Assembly (NCBI GenBank): GCA_002418775.1
Contig: DIEU01000026.1
Span: forward strand, 1-64,000
DNA length: 64,000 nt
Direction of reading: 5' to 3'
Source of the DNA: Firmicutes bacterium UBA5766
Lineage (GTDB): Bacteria; Bacillota; Desulfotomaculia; Desulfotomaculales; Nap2-2B
Shown here: in pieces, positions 7,690-16,478 of the stretch
Layout: each line of letters opens with the position of its first letter
Numbering within the stretch: the first letter of the stretch is position 1
Translations under genes and position numbers: made by a program
Notes under the pieces: model-generated
What the model saw: only the letters and a program-made list of their open reading frames with translations
Database searches by the model: none
Told to the model about the DNA's origin: nothing

Positions 7690-8253
7690 ATGAACAAAAT
7701 CGAGATTGGAGCGCTTAACTTTTCTTACCCGATGCCCACGCTGCTTGTCGGGGCTAAAGTCGGCGGTAAACCGAATTTTATTACAGTGGCCTCTTGCGCC
7801 GCTGTACAAATGAAACCTCCCGTACTTGCCATTTCCCTGAGCAAAAAGCGTTATACAAATGCCGGAATCAAGGAAAACGGAACTTTCAGCGTATGCGTTC
7901 CCTCAACCGGCCTGCTTGGAGCTGCGGATTACTGCGGTATTTATTCCGGAAAAAAGGTAGACAAGTCGGACATCTTCGAAATTTTCTACGGCAAACTGGA
8001 AACTGCTCCGATGATTAAGGATTGCCCAATCTGCATTGAGTGCAGACTGACCAACGTCATAGACATACTTGAGGAAGACGAAATCTTCCTCGGGGATGTT
8101 GTTGAGACTTATACCGAGGAAAAGTATCTTACTAACGGCGTCCCCGATTTACTCAAGGTCAAACCTTTTCTCCTGTCCGTACGTGATAAAAGTTACTTGA
8201 GCATTGGCGAAAAAATAGGCGCTTCATGGGAAGCAGGAAAAAAGTATAAATAG
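7690..8253 (+). CDS. flavin reductase family protein
   Basis: FMN-binding split-barrel protein of 187 aa. It fits the flavin-reductase-like family, which binds FMN and either reduces it with NAD(P)H or uses it in small redox proteins of anaerobes. Typical segments are PMPTLLVGAKVGGKPNFIT, then ASCAAVQMKPPVLAISLSK and KENGTFSVCVPS. Four cysteines lie in the middle (including DCPICIEC), whose role is unclear. A good site AGAAAGG precedes ATG 7690. The next gene on the same strand is 133 nt away, so co-transcription is possible but not shown. Confidence 0.85.
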   Translation: MNKIEIGALNFSYPMPTLLVGAKVGGKPNFITVASCAAVQMKPPVLAISLSKKRYTNAGIKENGTFSVCVPSTGLLGAADYCGIYSGKKVDKSDIFEIFYGKLETAPMIKDCPICIECRLTNVIDILEEDEIFLGDVVETYTEEKYLTNGVPDLLKVKPFLLSVRDKSYLSIGEKIGASWEAGKKYK

Positions 8254-8386
8254 TTCGTACAGGCATAAGAGGCGAACATGGGCATATAGGCATTTGACCT
8301 ACCTATAGCAAATTAATTTTCAGGATAATTACATATAAACGAGCTCTTCCAGGAACAAAATAAAATATGTCCCTCAAGTACTTGCA

Positions 8387-9910
8387 ATGCATAAAGGAGG
8401 CGCCTTAAAGACGGAGAAGAACTCTCTTATTATCATCGGGGCGGGACTGGCCGGCCTGGCGGCAGGCTGCTACGGCCAGATGAACGGATACAAAAGCAGG
8501 ATTTTCGAGTATCACAGCAAACCAGGCGGAGTTGCGGCCTCCTGGGAGAGAAGCGGATATCTTATCGACGGCGGCATCCATTTTCTGATGGGACACCGGC
8601 CGGGACAAAACACTTTTAACATGTACCGGGAACTTGGAGTCGATTTTTCAGAAATTAAGGACATGGGTACCTATTGCCGCTTTATCGATCAAAACAGCGG
8701 TTACAGTTTGGAGGTTACCCGTGACCTCGATCTTCTGGCCGGTCAATTAAAATCCCTTTCTGCAGCTGATGCGGCATTTATCGATGAAATAATCGCCATC
8801 TCCCGCAATGGGCGCGGCATTCAGATGTTCGGGATCATGGAGAATCCCCCGGAATTGATGACCACTTCTAATAAACTCAGCATGTTTTGGGAGATGCGCA
8901 AGTATTTTAAGTACTTCACCGGCAAGTACGCCCAGCCGATAGGAGAATACGCCCGTACCATCAAGAGCAATTTGCTGCAAAAGATTATTGTAAACATGTT
9001 TATGCCGGAAGTTCCCGTCTGGTTCGTCGCCCTGCTTCTTACCCTTCTAGCGGACAGCCAGATTGCCCTTTTGAAAGGAGGCTGCCGGGACTTCGTCGGC
9101 GCCATCGAAAACTGCTATAAAGCTTTGGGCGGAGAGGTGGTCTATAATGCCAGGGTAGAAGAAATCCTGGTTAGAAACAGTTCGGCAACAGGCATACGCC
9201 TCGCCGACGGTAGCAAATATGAGGCAGAAACGGTGGTTTCCGCCGCGGACGGATACAGCACAATATTTAAACTCCTTGGCGGCCGTTATGTTGACGAAAA
9301 GACTAGAACACGGTACCGGAACTGGCGGTTGATCCGCCCAACGGTAATGGTAAGCTATGGCGTTTCCCGGACCTTTGAAAAAGAAACTCCTCTGAATATC
9401 GTTTTTTTTAAAGAACCTTTTCTTCTAGGAAAACAGCGTGTCGACGGATCCCCACTGCGCTTTTTTAACTACAGCGATAAATTTGCCCCTCCGGGAAAAA
9501 CGGTTGTTCAGGTCATGTTTGAGACCAACTGGGATTACTGGAACGAACTTCGGAAAGACAATACCACATACGAGGCAGAAAAAGAAAAAGTGGCGGATGA
9601 AGTTCTCAAACGGCTGGAGCAAAGCTATCCCGGAATATCACAGCTCGTCGAACTGACGGATGTGGCCACACCTTACACAACCTGGCGTTACACGTTGAAC
9701 CGTGAAGGCGCCTACATGGGATGGCTGCCGACTCCGGAAGTGGTAACCTCCTCAATACCAAGGACGCTTCCGGGGCTGGGTAATTTTTATATGGCGGGAC
9801 AGTGGATAGTGCCCGGCGGTGGAGTTCCACCCTGCCTGTACTCCGGACGTCACGTCATCCAAATTCTCTGTTCAAGGAACGGAAAAACATTCCGCACCTC
9901 AACACCTTAA
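8387..9910 (+). CDS. CrtI-like FAD-dependent oxidoreductase
   Basis: A 507-aa flavoprotein of the phytoene desaturase/carotenoid isomerase superfamily. The N-terminal dinucleotide motif IIGAGLAGLAAGCYG is followed by an acidic residue that binds FAD ribose (RIFEYHSKPGG). The C-terminal FAD motif NFYMAGQWIVPGGGVPP is typical. The substrate cannot be deduced; no other carotenoid genes are nearby. The start is uncertain: AAAGGAGG lies just inside the frame given (codons 3-5) and no ATG, GTG or TTG follows it, so ATG 8387 is kept although its own upstream site is poor. Confidence 0.8.
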   Translation: MHKGGALKTEKNSLIIIGAGLAGLAAGCYGQMNGYKSRIFEYHSKPGGVAASWERSGYLIDGGIHFLMGHRPGQNTFNMYRELGVDFSEIKDMGTYCRFIDQNSGYSLEVTRDLDLLAGQLKSLSAADAAFIDEIIAISRNGRGIQMFGIMENPPELMTTSNKLSMFWEMRKYFKYFTGKYAQPIGEYARTIKSNLLQKIIVNMFMPEVPVWFVALLLTLLADSQIALLKGGCRDFVGAIENCYKALGGEVVYNARVEEILVRNSSATGIRLADGSKYEAETVVSAADGYSTIFKLLGGRYVDEKTRTRYRNWRLIRPTVMVSYGVSRTFEKETPLNIVFFKEPFLLGKQRVDGSPLRFFNYSDKFAPPGKTVVQVMFETNWDYWNELRKDNTTYEAEKEKVADEVLKRLEQSYPGISQLVELTDVATPYTTWRYTLNREGAYMGWLPTPEVVTSSIPRTLPGLGNFYMAGQWIVPGGGVPPCLYSGRHVIQILCSRNGKTFRTSTP

Positions 9911-10058
9911 GAAGCAAGGGGACGGCTCTTACTTTTCAGGATAGATCAGTTTTTCAATGTTCAATGCCCGTTCCAAATGTGATACGGGCATTATCGATCA
10001 CCCTATTAGTGCAGTATATCACAATTAATAATTATTTTATTATTTTCAAAATATACTA

Positions 10059-10087
10059 TTGACTTTTTCTTATATGTTGAATATTAT
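10059..10087 (+). promoter_or_regulatory. sigma-A promoter of the noncoding RNA
   Basis: TTGACT (10059-10064), 17-nt spacer, TATTAT (10082-10087). A TATAAT also occurs at 10085-10090 but with a 20-nt spacer. The predicted start is about 10094. Confidence 0.7.
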
Positions 10088-10093
10088 AATTAT

Positions 10094-10467
10094 ACCAGGC
10101 AAACAGCCAGGCTAGTTACTTGGGATTACCCTAAAATACCCGATCGACGCTGGAACAGCAGACTCTGGAAAAGTAAGTCTAACAGGAATCAAAGAATGTT
10201 TTGAAAAACCGATAAGGTTCCAGAAAGATTCTTAAAAAGGTTCTCAGTTATTCGTTATTTAAAGGAAAGGCTGTCAGTCAGCGTATAATCTTGACGGCGG
10301 TAAGGCTGTATAAAAACAGCTTTGTGGCCTAAGAAATCGGGCCAGTAGGAAGGTATCGATCGACTTTCCGAAATTTAGGGTGAAGAAGGAGGGACGTGCT
10401 TAGTTGCACTACCTACAAGGAAGGGCAGGAAACCCCGAAAGGGATTGATTCCTGCTCTTTCCTTTTC
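10094..10467 (+). ncRNA. stand-alone structured noncoding RNA
   Basis: About 374 nt lie between a near-consensus promoter and a strong intrinsic terminator with no convincing ORF. Many local pairings are visible: AGACT/AGTCT near 10160-10180, GCTGT/ACAGC closing a short loop near 10305-10320 inside AAGGC..GGCCT arms, GGAAGGT/ACTTTCC around an ATCGATCG loop near 10349-10370, GTGC/GCAC near 10396-10410, and a terminator whose stem encloses a CCC-GAAA-GGG tetraloop hairpin. CGATCGAC occurs twice (about 10141 and 10358). It lacks RNase P, tmRNA and SRP hallmarks. Size and isolation resemble stand-alone clostridial RNAs such as the raiA motif, but I cannot verify any class. Confidence 0.65.
10417..10467 (+). 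terminator. terminator of the noncoding RNA
   Basis: Long stem formed by AAGGAAG-GGCAGGAA and TTCCTGCTCTTTCCTT with an inner CCC-GAAA-GGG hairpin, then a T-rich tract. It abuts the 3' end of the convergent oxidoreductase gene (10470). Confidence 0.85.
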
Positions 10468-10469
10468 AT

Positions 10470-11057
10470 TTAAAATAAACGGTTGGTTATTTCGCGTACT
10501 TCCTCCAGCCATTTCCTGCGCTCTTCAAATGTACTTGTGATGACCATACTGAAGTTTTTGCGAAAATAATTCTTTACTCCGCAGAAATCGAAGATGCAGT
10601 TCTTCCAGATAGTCTCCAGGGGGTCGCCAAAAACTTCCCTTTCCCTCTATTCGGAAGTGTTTGAAGTATTGAATATCACGGCTATTTTGGCTTTTAACAG
10701 ACCGTCGGGAATCCCTTCACCCAGGTCGCCTTCTTTGAATTCATAAGCCACACCAGGTCTGAAAACCCTGTCCATCCACCCCTTTAAAATAGCGGGCGGC
10801 TGGCCCCACCAGTTTGGGTGAATAATCACTATGCCTTCCGCGCTGCTTAACTCGACGCAGTGTTCTTCAATTTTTTGCTCCAGTTCCGTATGCCGGAGAA
10901 GTTCGTTTTTTGGCAAGAGGGGATCAAAATTTTCTTCATACAAGTCGTGGAAAAATACCTGGTGACCTTTTTCCCGCAAGGCATCGACAACCACTGAAGC
11001 AATAGCGCTGTTAAAACTTCTTTTTCGCGGGTGGCCTAGAATTACGGATACTCTCAT
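10470..11057 (-). pseudogene. NAD(P)H-dependent flavodoxin-like oxidoreductase with in-frame TAG
   Basis: Flavodoxin-fold quinone or FMN reductase (Flavodoxin_2/MdaB-like). ATG 11057 follows AAAGGG and reads MRVSVILGHPRKRSFNSA; the flavin/quinone region HPNWWGQPPAILKGWMDRV is intact. At 10647-10649 a single TAG interrupts the frame after NTSNTSE. The same frame then continues without any shift as REREVFGDPLETIW... for another 58 residues to TAA at 10470, completing the normal family length of about 195 aa. So this is either a one-base nonsense mutation (from CAG, AAG or GAG), a sequencing error, or a read-through codon. The truncated 136-aa product would lack the C-terminal helices. Confidence 0.8.
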
Positions 11058-11268
11058 AATTTCGCCCTTTCGGTAATCAGATGTATTATCAACAACCATC
11101 CAGGTAAATTATATTTGACCGTATAAACAAGATCAAGACAGACATCCATTCCGCTTCAAGCAGCGCCAGCTTAAAAGATGAAACTCAATATTGCAAAAAT
11201 CATCTGTCACAAATTTTGTCCGTGCGGTGTTATAATTCATAAAGGATCCTTTTTCAGGGGGAATTATC

Positions 11269-11799
11269 ATTTTCCCGCATACAACCGGCCAAAGGAAAAC
11301 TAAAACCGGAGAATTCGAACAGACATACAGATCCCATTACAACGCAGTCCGGGGCAGGGCGTCCTATATCCTGGGTGATTCCCAGTCGGCTGATGATCTG
11401 GCGCAGGAAGCCTTTCTCAGACTATATCAGACTCCCCCGGCGGAAAAAAATAAGCTTCTGAACTGGCTGACTGCCGTGGTTACAAACCTTGCATACAACT
11501 ACCTGCGCGGTGAGCGGAACAGGTCCAGAAGGGAAACAGCGCTTTGCCTCAAGGAATCAGTCGAAAAGCCTCTTTCCGCCGAGGAAGCATTTCTTGGCCA
11601 GGAGGAAACCCGCCTTGTGGACGGAGTGCTGTTGAAACTGCCGGCGCTCGACAGGACCTGCCTGCTGTTAAAATACGCAGGCGCCGGCTACCGTGAAATT
11701 GCAGCCAAAACAGGAATCAAACCAGGTTCCGTCGGTTCTGTACTGGCCAGGGCAAGGGCGAGGTTCAAAAGAGAATATGAACTTTCTAAGAAGGGTTGA
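11269..11799 (+). CDS. ECF-type RNA polymerase sigma factor
   Basis: Sigma-70-family factor of about 176 aa. Region 2 is seen in DSQSADDLAQEAFLRLYQ and NWLTAVVTNLAYNYLRGER, and region 4 in LPALDRTCLLLKYAGAGYRE with a helix-turn-helix ending near the C-terminus. It is followed at once by a zinc-finger anti-sigma gene and an ABC exporter, so the four genes probably form a self-regulated stress operon. No ATG, GTG, TTG or CTG lies between the upstream stop (11233-11235) and the conserved N-terminus. The only start well placed behind AGGGGG (7 nt) is ATT 11269. The GTG at 11476 would delete region 2. Confidence 0.8.
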   Translation: MFPHTTGQRKTKTGEFEQTYRSHYNAVRGRASYILGDSQSADDLAQEAFLRLYQTPPAEKNKLLNWLTAVVTNLAYNYLRGERNRSRRETALCLKESVEKPLSAEEAFLGQEETRLVDGVLLKLPALDRTCLLLKYAGAGYREIAAKTGIKPGSVGSVLARARARFKREYELSKKG

Positions 11800-11801
11800 A
11801 A

Positions 11802-12899
11802 ATGTGTTATAAAGAAGGGATCCTCCAAAGCTATCTGGATGGAGAACTCCCGTCCTTACAGGCCAATGAAATAAAAAGCCACCTTGTAGCATGCCAGGCC
11901 TGCCGCTCGGAGTTGCTCAGGCTGCAGGAAACCGGCGATTTTATCAACCAAAAGATAAAAGCCGGTTCATTTGAAATAAGTTTAAACACTGGCGCCGTTA
12001 ATAATAATATTAAACAGAAAGGAGTCTCCGATATGTTCAGCAGATACAGAAAACAATTTGCAGCATGTTTTATCATTGCCGCCCTTGCACTGGCATTCAG
12101 TTTCAGTTCGGTGCGGGTCCTTGCCGGAAACCTGCTCAACATTTTCCGTGTGGAGCGAATTCAGACAATCGATATCAGTTCCCAGGATTTCGCCCAGCTT
12201 GACAAAGCGATCCGCACGGGGGCGGGTCAGGTAGACATCAATAATCTTGGCAAATTCGAAGTTACAGGAAAGCAGGACACAATTTCACCTGTTTCCCTTG
12301 ACAAAGCGCAGGAGGCTGTTGATTTCTCCATCAGGCTTCCCGGTAATCCGCCAGGCGGCGTACAACCTTCGCTCTCCCTTACTTCAGGGGCAAAGCTGTA
12401 CATAACGCCCGACACGGCGCAAATCAACCAGCTTCTGGCGTCGCTGGGGAGCAAGAAATTAATGCCGGAAGAACTAAACAATCGTAAATTTGGAATTGAC
12501 ATACCCTCTGTTGTAACGGCGCAATATGCGGCGGGAGGCTATAACCTGACGATTTCGCAGGGCCGAATCCCTGAACTGAAAGCCCCCGAAGGGGTCGACG
12601 TAGAAGCAGTCAGAGAAGCGCTGCTCGCCATCCCCGTTCTGCCTGAAAGCCTGCGCTCACAGCTCGAGGCAATCAAAGACTGGCAGCATACCATTCCCGT
12701 TCCCAACATTGAGGGGTCATCAACAGAAGTAACAATAAACGGGAACAGCGGGGTATTCATAAAGCCTTCCGCCGCGCTGGATAACGGGGAAAGCAAGGAT
12801 GCCGCCCTGATCTGGCAGGAAAGCGGCGTTATTTACTGCCTTGCCGGAGAAGAACTGGAACTTAACCAGGCAGTCGCCCTGGCTGAACAGATGAGGTAG
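11802..12899 (+). CDS. zinc-finger anti-sigma factor with DUF4367-like domain
   Basis: Predicted membrane anti-sigma factor of 365 aa. The cytoplasmic N-terminus carries the HxxxCxxC motif of the zf-HC2 family (HLVACQAC, residues about 29-36), which should hold the sigma factor inactive. One membrane helix follows (about residues 86-108). The extracytoplasmic part of about 250 aa resembles DUF4367 sensor domains. It starts 2 nt after the sigma factor stop behind AAGAAGGG, and the ABC ATPase begins 2 nt after its own stop, so translation is coupled. The signal sensed is unknown. Confidence 0.85.
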   Translation: MCYKEGILQSYLDGELPSLQANEIKSHLVACQACRSELLRLQETGDFINQKIKAGSFEISLNTGAVNNNIKQKGVSDMFSRYRKQFAACFIIAALALAFSFSSVRVLAGNLLNIFRVERIQTIDISSQDFAQLDKAIRTGAGQVDINNLGKFEVTGKQDTISPVSLDKAQEAVDFSIRLPGNPPGGVQPSLSLTSGAKLYITPDTAQINQLLASLGSKKLMPEELNNRKFGIDIPSVVTAQYAAGGYNLTISQGRIPELKAPEGVDVEAVREALLAIPVLPESLRSQLEAIKDWQHTIPVPNIEGSSTEVTINGNSGVFIKPSAALDNGESKDAALIWQESGVIYCLAGEELELNQAVALAEQMR

Positions 12900-12901
12900 T
12901 A

Positions 12902-13822
12902 ATGGAAGAAGCAATCGTTACCGACGGTCTGACAAAATATTATAAATCAAAGGTTGGCTGTGAACAGATTTGCCTCTCGATAAACGGGGGGCAAATCTAT
13001 GGTTTTTTGGGTCCGAACGGCGCTGGAAAAAGCACCTTCGTAAAAATGCTGGTCGGCCTTTTGTTTCCTGCTTCAGGGAAGGCCTGGCTGCTCGGCAAGC
13101 CTTTGGGTAACCTTGCTGCAAAGAAAAGAATCGGCTTTCTGCCGGAAAATTTTCATTACCAGGACTGGCTTACCGGCCTGGAAGTCCTCAACCTGCATTT
13201 CTCTTTGGGCCGTCTTGACCCTTCGGCAAGGCATTCCAGGATCGCCCATGTCCTGGAAATTACAGGTCTGACGGGCAGGGAAAAACAGCGGGTGCGCACA
13301 TACAGCAAGGGCATGCAGCAGCGCCTCGGCCTGGCCAGCGCCCTGCTCACCGATCCTGATCTTCTCTTCCTGGACGAGCCTACGTCGGCGCTTGACCCGC
13401 TTGGCCGCAAAGAAGTCCGGGAAATCATCCTGGAACAGAAACGGAAAGGGAAAACAGTTTTTCTAAACAGCCACCTGCTGAGCGAAGTAGAAATGATCTG
13501 TGACAGAGTAGCTATTATCAATAAGGGAAGGATTATCGAAGAAGGACCGATTGACTATCTGACCGGAAAAACAGTAGAGGTGGAAGTGGAAATCGGAGGG
13601 CGAACTCCTAATCTGGATGCAGCGCTGGAAGAAGCCTGTTTTTCAATTGCCTGGGCAGGAGAGAAAGGAAAGGCGCTGTTGAGTGATAAGGAAGACAGGG
13701 CACGCCTGGCTGAAATAGTCATCAAAAACGGCGGAAGACTGTATGAACTTGTTGGGCGCCAAAATTCCCTGGAAGATCTTTTTGTCAACCTTATCCGGGA
13801 GGAAGGAGAAAAGGATTGCTGA
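12902..13822 (+). CDS. ABC transporter ATP-binding protein
   Basis: ATPase subunit of 306 aa for the ABC-2 type membrane protein encoded next. Walker A is GPNGAGKST, the signature is YSKGMQQRLGL, and Walker B is LLFLDEPTSALDP followed by a switch His (NSHLLSEVE). About 85 residues after the ATPase core form a C-terminal extension usual in ABC-2 exporters. It is the third gene of the sigma/anti-sigma operon, so the exporter is probably the output of that stress response. The substrate is unknown; antibiotic or lipid export is typical of such loci. Confidence 0.92.
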   Translation: MEEAIVTDGLTKYYKSKVGCEQICLSINGGQIYGFLGPNGAGKSTFVKMLVGLLFPASGKAWLLGKPLGNLAAKKRIGFLPENFHYQDWLTGLEVLNLHFSLGRLDPSARHSRIAHVLEITGLTGREKQRVRTYSKGMQQRLGLASALLTDPDLLFLDEPTSALDPLGRKEVREIILEQKRKGKTVFLNSHLLSEVEMICDRVAIINKGRIIEEGPIDYLTGKTVEVEVEIGGRTPNLDAALEEACFSIAWAGEKGKALLSDKEDRARLAEIVIKNGGRLYELVGRQNSLEDLFVNLIREEGEKDC

Positions 13823-14661
13823 CCATAGCCATTTTAACCTGGCGTGAAGGTCTGCGGCGTAAATTGCTGGCCGCAGCCGTCCTCTTGACCATTCTTTTCC
13901 TTGGGCTTTACGGCCTGGGGCTATACTATGCCAGCAAGGAAATACTTGCCGATACCAGTCCCATGTCACAACTGCAAAGGGAAATCGTTATCAGCCAGCT
14001 TGTCTCTGTAGGCATTTACTTCGGAAGCTTTATCGTGTCTTTACTGGCCATTTTTTCCTCTGCAGGAACGGTCTCGTCGGAAATAGAGGGGGGCACTGTA
14101 TATGCCATGCTGGCCAGACCAATTAAAAGAGTGGATTTTATCCTCGGTAAACTGCTCGGCCATGGCTGCCTGCTGGTCTTGTTCGCCGCATTCTTTCTAT
14201 CCGCCCTCTCTGCGATTGTTTATTGCATAACAGGTTTTATGGTCAACGGCATTTACCCCGCCCTTGGACTTTTCTGCCTCCAACCGCTGGTCCTGCTCAG
14301 CGTGGCTGCTCTCGGCTCCGTCATTTTCCCTACCTTGGCCAACGGGATTATTGTCTTTATGATTTACGCGATAGCTGTTGTCGGGGGAATAGTTGAACAG
14401 TTCGGCTGGATTATTAACAGCGCGGCAATGATCAGGATAGGGATTATTTCCAGCCTGATTATGCCTGCAGACGCTCTTTACCGCAAGATAGTCCACATCC
14501 TCCTGTCCTTTTCCGGCGGATCATCCCTGAACTTTACCCAGATGGGACCCTTCGGCAGCATATCCGAACCAAGCACACAGATGCTGGTTTACACGGCTTT
14601 TTATATAATTGCCGCCGTCTTCCTGGCCGCCTGCCTCTTTAGAAGAAAAGACATACCTTAA
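13816..14661 (+). CDS. ABC-2 type transporter permease
   Basis: Membrane subunit of 281 aa with six hydrophobic segments, an N-terminal cytoplasmic helix (TWREGLRRK) followed by the first membrane span, and the motif EGGTVYAMLARPIKR typical of the coupling helix in ABC-2 permeases of the NosY/YhaP kind. It starts at TTG 13816 behind GGAAGGAG and overlaps the ATPase gene by 7 nt, so the two are translated together. It is the last gene of the operon. Confidence 0.88.
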   Translation: MLTIAILTWREGLRRKLLAAAVLLTILFLGLYGLGLYYASKEILADTSPMSQLQREIVISQLVSVGIYFGSFIVSLLAIFSSAGTVSSEIEGGTVYAMLARPIKRVDFILGKLLGHGCLLVLFAAFFLSALSAIVYCITGFMVNGIYPALGLFCLQPLVLLSVAALGSVIFPTLANGIIVFMIYAIAVVGGIVEQFGWIINSAAMIRIGIISSLIMPADALYRKIVHILLSFSGGSSLNFTQMGPFGSISEPSTQMLVYTAFYIIAAVFLAACLFRRKDIP

Positions 14662-14695
14662 CCCAACTTTACCCTCCCCAAGATCATAATTAAAA

Positions 14696-15048
14696 AAGCT
14701 GGCCTTTGTTTTAGAAGGCAGAATCACCGGCCAGGCTTCTTTATTTGAAAACGATGGGTATATTATCAAGATAGCTGATGAAGCAATGGCCCATTTCGAT
14801 TTCAATACCTTGATTGAGACAGGTTTACGGGAACAAGGAGATACGCGTCAATGGTCAACGATCAAAAAGGTTCTTTGCACGCACACCAGAAGTACAATAA
14901 TTTTACATGGAGAGGAAAACAAGGTTTACAGTATCCGGTTATCCAGCCAGCCGGAACCGGAGCAACGGGATATCTATAAGAAACTTGGGATCAAGGACCC
15001 CCTGAAAAACAAACATACGGTCTTGCACCGCTTAAATGTAGTACCTAA
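14696..15048 (+). pseudogene. transposase-like C-terminal fragment
   Basis: An open frame without a proper start encodes LAFVLEGRITGQASLFENDG, then DFNTLIETGLREQG and THTRSTIILHGEENKVYSIR, ending near a PEPEQRDIYKKLGI segment. That last part is reminiscent of the C-terminus of IS4/IS1634-type transposases, but I am not certain of the family. The frame continues past 15049 only by running antisense through the decayed decarboxylase gene. No terminal inverted repeats were found, so this looks like an old, broken insertion. Confidence 0.35.
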
Positions 15049-16189
15049 TTATTTTGACGGATCAAGTATGCAAGGGGGGTTCGGGGTTTTGGAGAGGAAA
15101 GTTGTGTTAACGCACTCCTCGACTGGAAGGCTGAATTTCTCCCCCGGCATGATCAAGGGTATGCCGGGAGGGTATGGCGCAACCATTACGGCGCAGGTTT
15201 TGCCGGCCAGCCCGTCGGAGGCGCGTGCCCTGGCGCTTTCGCGAACCAGGCTGAGGCATGCCTCCGATGGTGTCATTGCCTATTCCGGAAGCCGGTCAAA
15301 GACCCTTTGAAACAGCCCGGAGTAGTCCTTAGCGCAGAGGAATGAATGCATTTCCCGGCAGAGGTCCTGCATGGTCATCTGGTCCGGGTAGAGGCGAACC
15401 AGGTCAGGAAAAGCCGCGGCCAGGGGAAGGTTGGTGTCATATGCCCTTTTGTATTCAAACAGCGCGGTCAGAAGAGTGCCCGACTTGCCGTTGGTCACAC
15501 CAATTGAGAATAAAAACAGGAAAGAGTAAAAGCCGGTTTTTTCGGCTACTACACCCCTGTCCATGAGAAATTTTGAAACTATGGGGGCGGGAACAGCCGA
15601 TCCCCGGTGTTTTATCCGGGGCTCCGCCGGGGGTCAGAATGATGACTTTTATGGGGTCCAGCATGGCGTAGTCCCGGGCTGATACCTCAAAGCCATGCCA
15701 CTGTTCTTCCAGATTGCTGTAATGGGCATACCAGGCCTCATCAAAAAGAATGTTTTCGGCAACTGCGGATCCGTCCTTTTTCATACTTTCCATGATCATA
15801 CCTACGTTGTAGCAGATGCCTCGTAGGAGGAATTGGTTATTACCGCCAGCCTGCCCCTGCCTCCACGGGCGCCGGCCAGGGCGCCGCCGCCTGTTTTTTC
15901 CCTGAATTTTCCCTGAAAAAAGCAATCAGCTCCCCCAGCTGAAAGACGGCCTCCCGTAGCCGGTAAGCGCTGACCCTGTTCCAACCCACCAGAATGCAGC
16001 CCGCTTCGGATTCGGAGAATAACACATGCCTGCTGCTGTGGTATTCGTTCATTCCGGACTGTACTACAGGCAGCCCCTTTTCGGCCAGGCTGGCTATCAA
16101 CCTCCGCAGGGCCCTCCCTTCAAGGGTATCCGCCCCGGCCTGGTCATCTATAAGCAGCAACGGAAATTTTTATAAAGGTCTATGGCCTT
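15049..16189 (-). pseudogene. decayed Orn/Lys/Arg decarboxylase
   Basis: Pieces of a PLP-dependent amino acid decarboxylase (normally 700-800 aa) in three frames. From the 5' end: MKAIDLYKN then a shift into LLLIDDQAGADTLEGRALRR (N-terminal wing domain); a jump over about 300 residues including the PLP lysine; ENILFDEAWYAHY and EVSARDYAMLDPIKVIILTP; another shift into MDRGVVAEKTGFYSFL and TNGKSGTLLTALFEYKR; an in-frame TAG after FDRLPE (15277-15279); and the C-terminal domain MTPSEACLSLVRESARARA with YPPGIPLIMPGE. Frameshifts, a large deletion and a nonsense codon make it clearly non-functional. A transposase-like fragment abuts its 3' end. Confidence 0.85.
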
Positions 16190-16478
16190 CACCCCCCGGA
16201 AGTTTAATGCAAATGTCTCAATTATAGAGGCATGACGCCTGCCCGGGGGATGTTACTACGATGTATCTTTCCCGATAAATAACAGCTGTCAGAAAAAGGG
16301 TCATGGGGCGGCGTATCGCATTCCGAGGTTTTTCTACAGCCCTTGATTTTGAATGGTCTTTTGTGTCGGAGACGGGAATTAAACCCACATATAGGGAGAA
16401 CCTAACCGGAGCGCTTCGGTATTTCATACCATGTAACATTTGGCTTTTTATCGCAAAAACCAATCAACAATCAGCATC

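Noticed and set aside
14696..14738. Terminator of the sigma/ABC operon (AAGCTGGCC/GGCCAGGCTT)
   Set aside because: The arms pair only with a bulge, the loop is long, and the stretch lies in an open frame of a transposase-like fragment. Not convincing.
15277..15279. TAG in the decarboxylase as a pyrrolysine codon
   Set aside because: The gene also has frameshifts and a large deletion, so a nonsense mutation is the obvious reading.
15049..15310. Continuation of the plus-strand ORF from 14786
   Set aside because: This part is the antisense of the recognisable decarboxylase C-terminal domain (MTPSEACLSL..., YPPGIP), which is the better explanation.
16340..16420. tRNA-like T-arm and acceptor end on the minus strand (GTGGGTTTAATTCCCG then TCTCCGACA)
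   Set aside because: Only a 3' half is visible; there is no matching acceptor 5' strand, D-arm or anticodon arm. It could be an old attachment-site scar but cannot be supported.
16218..16463. 81-aa minus-strand ORF
   Set aside because: No ribosome binding site and no recognisable family; it lies in decayed DNA between two genes.
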